A stretch of DNA of 64,000 nucleotides from assembly GCA_002803225.1 (NCBI GenBank), contig NXFV01000631.1, positions 1 to 64,000 of the forward strand. Reading direction: 5' to 3'. How positions within the stretch are numbered: position 1 is the first letter of the stretch; each line of letters opens with the position of its first letter. This stretch comes from Gamarada debralockiae (taxonomy: Eukaryota; Ascomycota; Leotiomycetes; Helotiales; Hyphodiscaceae). The notes under the pieces were generated by a model. The model did no database searches. It was given only the letters and a program-made list of their open reading frames with translations, and was not told the DNA's origin. The translations under genes were made by a program, and so were the position numbers. Positions 10,415 through 19,417 of the stretch are shown here, piece by piece.

Positions 10415-11776
10415 TTACTTCAGCTCAGCAGCAAGAACCTTGAACCCTCTCAGTAAATCATCCCTCAAATCCTCCCAGCCCTCCAGCCCAACGCTAACAC
10501 GCATCAACTTCGTATCAACCGTAGCATCCGTCATCGTCCGCCACTCAATCAAGCTCTCCACCCCACCCAAGCTCGTAGCATGATGGAATAGATCTAATTT
10601 GCTCGGCAATCTCCTCGCAAGCTCCTGATCCTTCATCGTGATAGAAAACACCGGACCAAACCCCTTCGGCATCTGCTTTAGCAGCCAGCCATCCTTGATA
10701 TCTTCTTCCTGTAAACTCGCGTGCTCAATCTTCGTCAATACCGATCTTACAATGTTGCTATTCTCCAAACTAAGAGAAGTAGTATCTCCGACTGAAGAGG
10801 CTTTCTCGGGATGAAGCGCAGCGTCCAACCAAGCTACAATCTTTCCGGCATTGAAAGACTGCCTCTCGACCCTAACCTCCAACGTCCTGATACTGCGGAT
10901 CCCCAACCATCCTTCCATCGAACCCATCACATTCCCCAAGAACAGACGCTCAGCCTCCAACTTTTCGAACCATCCTTCCTTCGCTCTCGTCGGATTGACG
11001 GCCAAGATCCCACACAAAATATCCGAATGACCGCCAACATACTTAGTCCCAGAATGCATCACAATATCCGCACCCCAGAGAAAAGGATCTTGTAGCGGCG
11101 GCGGCCCAAATGTGGCATCAACTGTCAAGTATGCTCCTCGAGAGTGAGCTTTCTCTGCGAAGGCCTTGAGGTTATATGCTGTTCCATATGGATTGACGGG
11201 AGTTTCGACGTGCACAACATCTCCTGCTTGCAGCTCTTCTGGGTCGCAGTTGAGGTCAAGTTTCTTGAGCCCGGTGAGCTTCTGGTGGATCCCGATCACA
11301 CCGTGACAGCCATGATAGCCCTCGCCAATGCTGATTCGCTTCGGGTTCAAGAAGACAAGTAGTGCATGGAAAGCACTGAGTCCAGAAGCATAGGTCAAAG
11401 TAGGACCTTTCAAAATGCTTGACAAAATAGCTTCCAGACGCGTAGTATTCGGTGCCGTATGTCTCGAGTAAACGTGGCCTTCATAAGGGGCGTTGGGCTG
11501 TAAGTGGGGGTGGTCAGCTGACATGGAGTGATCTCGCATCAAGTTTGAAAGTGAAGTGCTTACGTCATGTTCTGTGAAGGGAACTAAAGAATCTGGATTC
11601 CTGTTGTAGCGAAATGTAGTTGAGACGTGGAGAGGTGGTGCTACGTCTTGACCTTTGTTGAGGAAGTCGTCCGCGTGGATGGATTGCGAGGAGAGCGAGA
11701 GTCCGGAGAGGCCGTGTTCGGAGGTGTCGTAGTCACCATTTTGGAGGCTCTTGTTGCCGGGTTGAGTTGTTGACAT
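10415..11776 (-). CDS. Cys/Met metabolism PLP-dependent enzyme (cystathionine gamma-synthase-like)
   Basis: A trans-sulfuration-type fold-I PLP enzyme of the fungal group that includes yeast YHR112C/YML082W; the exact reaction is not known for this subgroup. Exons are 11564-11776 and 10415-11497. The 66-nt intron (11498-11563; GTAAGC donor, GCTGAC branch, TTACAG acceptor) has no stop and is a multiple of three, so an unspliced reading also stays open. Splicing gives 431 residues and brings FTEHD next to PNAPYEGHVYSR. HVYSRHTAPNTTRLE holds the cofactor phosphate-binding Tyr/Arg region. The Schiff-base lysine is in MHSGTKYVGGHSD (K223 spliced). TYASGLSAFHALL and VDATFGPPPLQDP match the family's GMAA and Asp (pyridine-nitrogen) motifs. 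Probably cytosolic; no targeting peptide is seen. Confidence 0.9.
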   Translation of the reverse strand: MSTTQPGNKSLQNGDYDTSEHGLSGLSLSSQSIHADDFLNKGQDVAPPLHVSTTFRYNRNPDSLVPFTEHDVSTSLSNLMRDHSMSADHPHLQPNAPYEGHVYSRHTAPNTTRLEAILSSILKGPTLTYASGLSAFHALLVFLNPKRISIGEGYHGCHGVIGIHQKLTGLKKLDLNCDPEELQAGDVVHVETPVNPYGTAYNLKAFAEKAHSRGAYLTVDATFGPPPLQDPFLWGADIVMHSGTKYVGGHSDILCGILAVNPTRAKEGWFEKLEAERLFLGNVMGSMEGWLGIRSIRTLEVRVERQSFNAGKIVAWLDAALHPEKASSVGDTTSLSLENSNIVRSVLTKIEHASLQEEDIKDGWLLKQMPKGFGPVFSITMKDQELARRLPSKLDLFHHATSLGGVESLIEWRTMTDATVDTKLMRVSVGLEGWEDLRDDLLRGFKVLAAELK

Positions 11777-12333
11777 TGTGAATGATTTTACTGAGGTTGG
11801 GAGGAGATTGGGATGGGAGGGATGGTTGATTTTATATTAGGTGAAGGTGATACCGGGATTTGAATTGATGTCGTAGTCCGCCCTTTGAGTGGAGCCCCTG
11901 TACTTTGGCTTTGTTAGCGTCCGAGCTCGCTCTTGGCCCCCCTTTTTCAATCAGAAATAAGCGAGCCTAGGCGATCAACTTCAACTTCCCAAGGGACTCT
12001 TTGAGTGTTTTTGCATTCTGTCACTGAATTTTTCTCGTAATATGGCACTTTACAGTTAGTTGTGAACGTTGGAGTTCAAACTTTTCTTATGCGGGCGTAC
12101 TTCAATTTCATCATTTGATCACAAATCAAAAGCAAAACATCTGCAGGTCACATAATCATGGCAATCTCACAAATGATGTGATCAAATTGAGCAAAAAATC
12201 TAGTAATTGGAATATCTAAGCGCCGTAAAGCAAATGGGTATCTTGAAATATGCAGCAAAGCCAAACGCCAAATATGAAAGCAAGCCTCTCATACATCATC
12301 ATGTCAAGTATCTATACCGATGCGCTCAGCGAC
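11777..12333. other. Upstream region of PLP enzyme / downstream of MutL homologue
   Basis: About 560 bp with no coding potential. It carries the promoter of the PLP enzyme gene (near 11777-11950, minus sense) and the 3' end of the MutL homologue. No clear regulatory motif stands out. Confidence 0.5.
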
Positions 12334-15030
12334 TTAGAATTGAGCTAATGCCGAAACGTACTCAACTTCATATTTCTTCTCATCACCACTTCCAATCCAC
12401 TGCTTGACGACCTCTTGAACCTTCCTTGCCAGTAGTGGTGTTTCCGCCGCGTTAATGACCAGACCGGCGCTCTGAACCCCACGTTGGACATACAAATCCT
12501 CCTTTGCTAGCATCTCCATAACATTTTGCAACTTCTCCATGTCGGTCGGCATCTGGTATATCAGGTTGTACAGACGCTCCTCCTCAGGAATCCTCTCCAA
12601 CGGTAGCCGGGTGGACTTGGCACGCATCATCCCGAGTTGGTCTACTGGACCACTCTTCTTCGCAGCCAATGATTTCTGTCGTTTCATCAAGTAAGCACGT
12701 GGGTCTCCGTCAGGTAAGGTTGTCTTGAATGGAACTTTTGCTTGCCTAGAAGCACTATTGGCATTGACGCGAGGTTGAGCCGCTTCGAGGGAAGCAATTG
12801 CAGCGTTGTATCGGTTTTCGTGAGGCGAAGACCGTATTGGGCCGGAGGAGCTGGAACATTCAGCCGCCGTTTGTGTGGTACGGATTTCTTCACGACGACG
12901 GCGAGTTGCGTCCTCCTTCCTCTGCTCAAAATCCATGGCCCAGGCAAGATCTGGGTCCGGCTCATTCTGCGGCATGACATGACCAACGTCAGACTGTCTT
13001 CGTGGTCGTCGATTGTTGCCGAAAAGCGTAGTTTGGACTAAACGATCCGCTGGCGCGATTCTTCTCCCAATAGTAGTGAGAGGCGACACGAATAGTCTAT
13101 TCTGTCCTTGGGCTCTTGGGGATGCTTTTTGGAACTGGGTAGATGTCGGCGATATCAGAACATCTTCAAGGATATTTCTTGCCGATACAAAATCATTTCG
13201 ATATTTAGGCTGAAATGGTAAATCCCCATCAATAATGAGACGTTCATCGTCGAATTCAGGGCGAATGGCGGATGCTGAGTATCGTCGAGATACAGATGGC
13301 TGCAAAGCTCGGATGTCGTCGCTGGGAACCGTCTGGCGAGGTAGTGCGCTAGATGGAACGAACGCGTTCGAATCGTCAAGTTCATTGGATCCCCGTGGAG
13401 ACGAGGAGATATTCTCTGACAGAGGCTGATGAAGCGAGCGGTTGGAGTCTGACGCTGGGGGATTGCGGCTGTTTGGCGCGGTCATCTTTGCAATAATCCA
13501 GGGGTTCGGCGAAGTACTAGACACTTCACGGTCTGGCGTCTGCTGTGGATGTGGTCTAAAGCTTCTATTGGGCCGACCGAGTTGACGACCATTATCAACC
13601 TCCTCACTGAAGTCTGAAGACATGCTATATCCCCACTTCTGTCGATCGCTGCCCAATTGGTCGTCATTATTCTCCTCCGTCTCAGTTACCGAGCCTTGCC
13701 GAGCTGTGGACGGTTCCTTCGTCCAGGGTGAGCTCGCTTGGAGTGTAGGGGGCGAAGAGCTGGGATATCTTCGAGGTAAAGAAATCGGGGTTGGTGCTGG
13801 CGGAGACTTTTCCGAGGTCGGTTCAGGGGTTCTAGCCAGTAGCAATTCGAAATCATCGAGTTTGGTAGCTAATAACTTTGGAGCAGAAACGGCGGGGACA
13901 GGCTTCAAATCTCCATAAACTTCTCTCAGCAGGTTCTCGGCCAGATCTAGCACAACGGATTCATTGCCGAATAGCACGTCGTCCTTCGCGGGCTCCACAT
14001 TGGCATCGTAACTCGCGATAGGACACTTGATGTTCAAGCGAATGAAAGGATCCTTGAGTTTCTCAGAAGTATCGGTAAGCGCACTTCGTATGTATTTCTT
14101 GAAGAGAGTGACGATAATTTTCATTGTGCCTTTCTCGTGCGAAACTGGCCTTGAGTCAATCGAAAGGTATTGCCCAGTGCCGATTTTGGAAGCATCGGCG
14201 TCGGCTTTTGGAAGGAATGCTTCGATAATGAAGCATCCATCCTCCGAATTGGAAATTTTATCCAAGCTCGGATCTTCATCTTGGTCCTGAGAATCTGCAG
14301 TAGCATCCTTTGATCTATTCTCGGCGGACATCAACAACTTCTCAATGCATTCCATGGCTGCATCTCTCCCGACAACCAGAGATATAGCTTCTTTGATACC
14401 ATCATGAGAACGGGGAGCAAATGACCAGGACCCCTTGCCCCCATCCGTGACTTTCAATTTGAACCTGATGGATGGCCGTGCAAGAGCGTATGATCGCAAC
14501 AACTGATTGATCTTGGCCAACGTCTTCGGTGCTTCCTTCTCGAAAGTCTTCTTTCTGACAGGTAACTTGTACATGAACTTCAGAACACTGACAGTTGTGC
14601 CGACAGGATGAGAGGTACGAGTCTGTTGATCTACCCTTCCCGGAGCCCTTAGCACCAACTTGCTACCAACTGCTTCGCCCTCGGTCTTAGTCGTCACTGA
14701 CACCTCTCCCAACTCAACCGCACTAGCCAATGCTTCTCCTCTGAATCCCAGAGTAACTCCGCCAACGAATTTCAGCTCCTCAAAAGTCCTCAGTTTGCTA
14801 GTATGGCCACGTTTTCCTAAGGAATTGAAGTCCTCGGATGAAATGCCATGTCCATTGTCTCGAACTTCGAGCTTGTCTAGAGTGTTTCTAGAGATAAGAA
14901 TATCGATAGATGTAGCCTTAGCATCGAGAGCGTTATCAATGAGCTCCTTGACAAGAGATGTTGGCGTTGTGAGAACTTGTGCAGAGCCCAGGAGACGCAC
15001 TGTGGCTTTGGGAAGAGCTGTAATAGGCAT
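12334..15030 (-). CDS. MutL-family DNA mismatch repair protein, Mlh2/hPMS1 type
   Basis: Intronless, 898 residues from ATG 15030 (MPITALPKATVRLLGS). An in-frame ATG at 15063 would add 11 residues, but the shorter start fits the usual MutL N-terminus. The GHL ATPase motifs are intact: ELIDNALDA (E29, N33), RDNGHGI (58-62), TLGFRGEAL (near 94-102) and HPVGTTV. The transducer region PVRKKTFEK follows. The middle is long and disordered (rich in S/P/R). The C-terminus shows a dimerisation-like end but no DQHAxxExxxxE endonuclease motif, unlike yeast Pms1 or Mlh3. This, plus overall shape, points to the accessory Mlh2 branch that partners Mlh1; ortholog assignment by eye is tentative. It is divergently transcribed from the valyl-tRNA synthetase gene. 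Confidence 0.85.
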   Translation of the reverse strand: MPITALPKATVRLLGSAQVLTTPTSLVKELIDNALDAKATSIDILISRNTLDKLEVRDNGHGISSEDFNSLGKRGHTSKLRTFEELKFVGGVTLGFRGEALASAVELGEVSVTTKTEGEAVGSKLVLRAPGRVDQQTRTSHPVGTTVSVLKFMYKLPVRKKTFEKEAPKTLAKINQLLRSYALARPSIRFKLKVTDGGKGSWSFAPRSHDGIKEAISLVVGRDAAMECIEKLLMSAENRSKDATADSQDQDEDPSLDKISNSEDGCFIIEAFLPKADADASKIGTGQYLSIDSRPVSHEKGTMKIIVTLFKKYIRSALTDTSEKLKDPFIRLNIKCPIASYDANVEPAKDDVLFGNESVVLDLAENLLREVYGDLKPVPAVSAPKLLATKLDDFELLLARTPEPTSEKSPPAPTPISLPRRYPSSSPPTLQASSPWTKEPSTARQGSVTETEENNDDQLGSDRQKWGYSMSSDFSEEVDNGRQLGRPNRSFRPHPQQTPDREVSSTSPNPWIIAKMTAPNSRNPPASDSNRSLHQPLSENISSSPRGSNELDDSNAFVPSSALPRQTVPSDDIRALQPSVSRRYSASAIRPEFDDERLIIDGDLPFQPKYRNDFVSARNILEDVLISPTSTQFQKASPRAQGQNRLFVSPLTTIGRRIAPADRLVQTTLFGNNRRPRRQSDVGHVMPQNEPDPDLAWAMDFEQRKEDATRRRREEIRTTQTAAECSSSSGPIRSSPHENRYNAAIASLEAAQPRVNANSASRQAKVPFKTTLPDGDPRAYLMKRQKSLAAKKSGPVDQLGMMRAKSTRLPLERIPEEERLYNLIYQMPTDMEKLQNVMEMLAKEDLYVQRGVQSAGLVINAAETPLLARKVQEVVKQWIGSGDEKKYEVEYVSALAQF

Positions 15031-15457
15031 CTTGATCGCGATGCAAAGCGAACCGTTGTCCACTGTCTCTTCCTACCCTCCGAACCTAGCCCCGTAAAGA
15101 TAGCTCTCTTTAAATATGGTTGAAAATGTCTATTGATGATGGTGGTTTGATGGGAAAGAATTTGAAGGTTGCTGGGATCCAAAATTGTTCAGCCTTGCCA
15201 AGTGTGGCGGTGCTGCGGGGCTAATACGGAGCTAATGCAAGTGTGCCTTGCAGGCTGAAACGAGTTTTCGACTCATATTTGGAGTCCAAACAATTTATCC
15301 CACCGAAGCTTGAAAACCTCTCGAATTCTGTCACACAACATTTCAATTCACCCAATCACTCGAGGCAGACGCCATTACGACGTCTAAACTTATATCCAGA
15401 GCGCTCTGGGTGCGCAGGTCGCCCTTCAGTTTTGCTTTGAGCTATCCACGTGCCAGA
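15031..15457. promoter_or_regulatory. Bidirectional promoter, MutL homologue / ValRS
   Basis: A 427-bp head-to-head spacer separates two housekeeping-type genes, so it must carry both promoters. Its right end doubles as an in-frame non-AUG extension of the synthetase (see 15374-15457). No TATA box is evident. Confidence 0.6.
15374..15457 (+). other. VAS1: Putative non-AUG mitochondrial presequence of ValRS
   Basis: The 28 codons directly before the ValRS ATG (15458) are open, in frame, and lack ATG. They encode a segment with six Lys/Arg and no Asp/Glu (SKLISRALWVRRSPFSFAL within it), typical of a mitochondrial targeting peptide. Two consecutive ACG codons lie at 15377 and 15380 (codons -27 and -26), each with A at -3; the first in-frame upstream stop is TGA at 15311. 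Yeast ALA1 is known to start its mitochondrial form at redundant ACG codons, so the same mechanism is plausible here. Inference only. Confidence 0.5.
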
Positions 15458-18400
15458 ATGGCTACCAACGGTGCGTCTTGCAACCCAAGTAAGTAAAGGC
15501 ACATTGTCACCGCAAAAGATCTCACTGACATAAAGTTTGAATAGTTGGGGAAGAAACCGGCCCGGTATCGGGACACCCTCCTGCGCTCTCGAACGAAACA
15601 AAAGCTGCTGTTGCAGACGCGGCTCAATCAGACCCCACCGGATCGCATGTCCCAGGGCAAGATGCTGGACGCCAGGTTGGAACAGCAGCGGCTGCTAATG
15701 GAGAGACGAAAGTGAAAAGCGAGAAAGAATGTGCGCAAACCCCCTGAATGGTGGAGCATATAGCTTTACCATAGCTCCCAGAGCTACCATAAGTACAATT
15801 GTTGACTCAATTTGACGCAGTGGAGAGAGAACGCAAGAAAGCCGCGAAGGAAGCTAAGTTTCTCGAAAAGAAAGCCAAGCAAGCGAACGCTACACCTGCT
15901 GCGTCGAGCAAGAGCAAAGAGAAAAAGGCTGCGGCCGAGAAGAAGGCGGAAACCGAAGTACTGCCACCGTACGTCGAAGAAACACCTGCGGGACAAAAGA
16001 AGAGTATGACTTCAGAAGACCCTTTCGCCATTTAGCAGAAGCTGACTAGAGATGTTAGTTGTCAAATCCTTCGACGATCCTCAGTACAAGGCCTACAACC
16101 CAACCGCTGTCGAATCTGCATGGTATGCTTGGTGGGAGAAAGAGGGATTCTTTAAGCCCGAGTTCACAGCAGATGGCAAAGTCAAGCCAGCAGGATCCTT
16201 CGTCATCGTCGAACCACCACCAAACGTCACCGGAGCTCTTCATATGGGTCACGCACTTGGAAATGCTTTGCAGGATGTTATGATTCGGTGGAATCGTATG
16301 CATGGGAAGACCACCCTGTGGCTTCCAGGTTGCGATCATGCAGGCATCTCGACCCAGAGCGTTGTAGAAAACATTCTGTGGCGTCGCGAACAAAAGACTC
16401 GTCATGATCTTGGAAGAGCGAAATTTGTGGACACTGTCTGGGATTGGAAACACGATTACCATCAAAGGATCAACAACGCTCAGCGGAGAATGGGAGGATC
16501 CTTTGACTGGACTCGAGAAGCGTTTACCATGAATGAAAACTTCACGGCTGCTGTCACAGAGACATTTGTTCAGCTACACGATGAAGGCATCATTTACCGC
16601 GCAAATCGGCTTGTAAATTGGTGTACAAAGCTCAACACTGCTCTTTCCAACCTCGAAGTCATCAACAAGGAGCTTGCTGGCAGAACTCTGCTAGATGTGC
16701 CTGGTTATGACAAGAAAGTGGAATTTGGCATTATTGTCTATTTCAAGTACCCAATTGAAGGTTCGGATGAGATGCTCGAGGTTGCTACAACTCGTCCCGA
16801 AACTATGCTCGGAGATACTGGTATTGCTGTCCATCCCAATGATAAACGCTATACCCATCTTGTCGGCAAAAATGCTGTGCATCCTTTCATCAAGGGCCGC
16901 CTCCTACCTATCATCGCAGACGACTACGTCGACATGGAGTTCGGTTCCGGCGCTGTCAAGCTTACTCCTGCTCATGATCCAAACGATTTCAACCTTGGAA
17001 CGAAACACAACCTCGAGTTCATCAACATCTTAACAGATGACGGCAAAATGAATGAGAACGCTGGGCCATATGCAGGGCAGAAGCGATTCGATGTCCGGTA
17101 TACAATTCAGGATGATCTCAAGAAAGCTGGTCTCTACGTTGACAAGAAGGACAATCCCATGACTGTACCTCTTTGCGACAAGTCGAAAGATGTTATTGAG
17201 CCTCTCATGAAGCCCCAATGGTGGATGAGAATGAAAGAGATGGCAGAAGCTGCTCTAAAAGTCGTCGAGTCTGGCGAAATCAAAATCCAACCAGAAACCG
17301 CCCAGAAGAGTTATCTCAGATGGATGTCAAATGTCAATGACTGGTGTCTCTCGAGACAACTGTGGTGGGGTCATCAAGCACCAATGTACTACGCTCATAT
17401 CTACGGCGAAGAGCCCAATGAGAGCGACGGAAAATTGTGGTTTGCAGGCCGAACGCAGGAAGAAGCCGAGATCAAGGCCAGAGAAGCTCTCCCAGGCAAG
17501 AATTTCACTCTTAAGAGAGATGAGGACGTTCTGGATACCTGGTTTTCTTCAGGTCTTTGGCCTTTTGCCACCTTGGGATGGCCCAACAAGACCCACGATC
17601 TTGAGGCCTTGTTCCCAACCTCCGTACTGGAGAGCGGTTGGGACATTCTCTTCTTTTGGATCGCGCGTATGGTTATGTTCAGTCTTAAATTGACTGGCAA
17701 GGTACCTTTCACCGAGGTCTATTGCCATTCTCTGATTCGTGACTCGGAAGGCCGCAAGATGTCAAAGTCATTGGGCAACGTCATCGACCCTCTAGACGTG
17801 ATCGAGGGCATCACTCTGGAGAATCTACACAAGAAGCTCTTGCTTGGAAATCTGAACCCAGGAGAAGTCGAGAAAGCCACCAAGTATCAAAAGACTGCGT
17901 TCCCTGACGGCATTCCCCAGTGTGGAACAGATGCTCTGCGCTTTGCATTGGTGTCCTACACCACTGGCGGTGGAGATATTGCGTTCGACGTGAAAGTTCT
18001 TCACGGATACCGCAAGTTCTGCAACAAGATCTACCAAGCCACCAAGTTCGTCATGGGTAAACTGGACGAGGACTTCGTTCCCAAAAAGACGGGAAAGCTC
18101 ACCGGCAACGAGTCATTGGCAGAGAAGTGGATTCTCCACAAGATGACAATCGCAGCCAAGGAGGTCAACCAAGCAATCGCCGAGCGTGAGTTCATGAAGT
18201 CTACATCCGTTGTTTACCAATACTGGTATAACCACTTGTGCGACGTCTACATCGAGAACTCGAAAGCTATTCTCCAAGACGGCACCCCAGAAGAGAAGCG
18301 CTCGGCACAGGATACGCTGTACACCGCCCTTGAAAGCGCTCTAACGATGATCCACCCCTTCATGCCTTTCTTGACTGAAGAACTCTGGCAACGTCTTCCC

Positions 18401-19030
18401 CGCCGCCCAGACGACAAGACTCCGTCTATCGTCGTGGCTAAATACCCAACTTATGATGCATCGATGGATGATCCTAAGGCCGAAGAGGCTTATGAGCTTG
18501 TGCTGAACATCTCGAAGGGCATCCGTTCGCTGATGGCCGAGTACTCGCTCAAGGATGAAGGAAAAGGTTCGTTGCATCCATCCCTTCCCCAAATAGCCTA
18601 AACATCTACTAACTCCCAAACAGTCTACATCCAAACCTACGACCCAACCTCCCACAGCACAGCAACATCCCAAATGCAATCGATCCGCTCCCTCTGCGGC
18701 AAAGGCGTAACATCCATCTCCACCCTCTCGGCCTCCGACTCCCGACCCGCCGGGTGCGTCGTATTCGCCGTATCCTCCGCCGCAGCCGTCTTCCTACACG
18801 TCAAAGGCCGCGTCGATATCGACGGCGAGATTTCCAAGGCGAGCAAGAAGCTGGAGAAGACGAAGCAGGGTATTGAGCGCCAGAAGAAAATTCTGGGTGA
18901 TGAGGGTTATAAGGAGAAGGTTAGTGCGGAGCTGCAGGAGGTTGAGAGAAGGAAGTTGGCGGATTTGGAGGTCGAGGCCAAGGCGTTTGAGGAGACTATT
19001 AGGCAGTTTGAGGGGTTGAAGCTTGAGTGA
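15458..19030 (+). CDS. VAS1: Valyl-tRNA synthetase, cytosolic/mitochondrial, five exons
   Basis: Class Ia enzyme that charges tRNA-Val. Exons 15458-15488, 15545-15730, 15821-16003, 16050-18566 and 18624-19030 join in phase to 1107 residues, matching yeast VAS1 (about 1100). Introns are 46-90 nt; donors include GTAAGT, GTGCGC, GTATGA and GTTCGT. The N-terminal 130 residues are low-complexity and then Lys/Ala-rich coiled coil ([17 protein letters not shown]). The catalytic HIGH motif is [13 protein letters not shown] (198-201) and KMSKS is [10 protein letters not shown] (703-707). [14 protein letters not shown] and [14 protein letters not shown] are typical ValRS blocks, and the editing domain carries [11 protein letters not shown] and HPND. 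The C-terminal coiled-coil arm ends the protein. One gene normally serves both compartments in fungi; see the upstream extension for a mitochondrial start. Confidence 0.95.
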
Positions 19031-19417
19031 TTGCTTAATATTTTTGGGCGATTGAAAGATTCTTGGCTCTTGGTAGAGGAGAACAAAAAAGAAAAAGTGA
19101 AAGACGGTTGTTGTTTTAGCTTTAGGACTTGATTGTATTTCAATAGAAACCTTTTTTTCTTGGAGAATTTAAGCGATAGGTGATAATGGCTTGATTCTTT
19201 GTTGCTTGCTGTGTAGCTTGAATATGATATCTTCGTAACTCGTCACCTCTAATAGCTTCCCGATGACCTGAAAGCCAAATTTGTCATCCTTATCCTCGAT
19301 CATTCCAACCAAAGCGTCGCGTATGGGGGAATAATGCTGTAACCACCTTCAAAATCATCTGATCTCCAATAAATGCTCCCATAAAAACAAAAGAAACTTT
19401 AGTCTCATATCAATCAT
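19031..19417. other. Convergent 3' spacer
   Basis: The ValRS and F-box protein genes converge on this 387-bp spacer. It holds only A/T-rich 3' UTR-like sequence; I see no gene. Confidence 0.6.
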
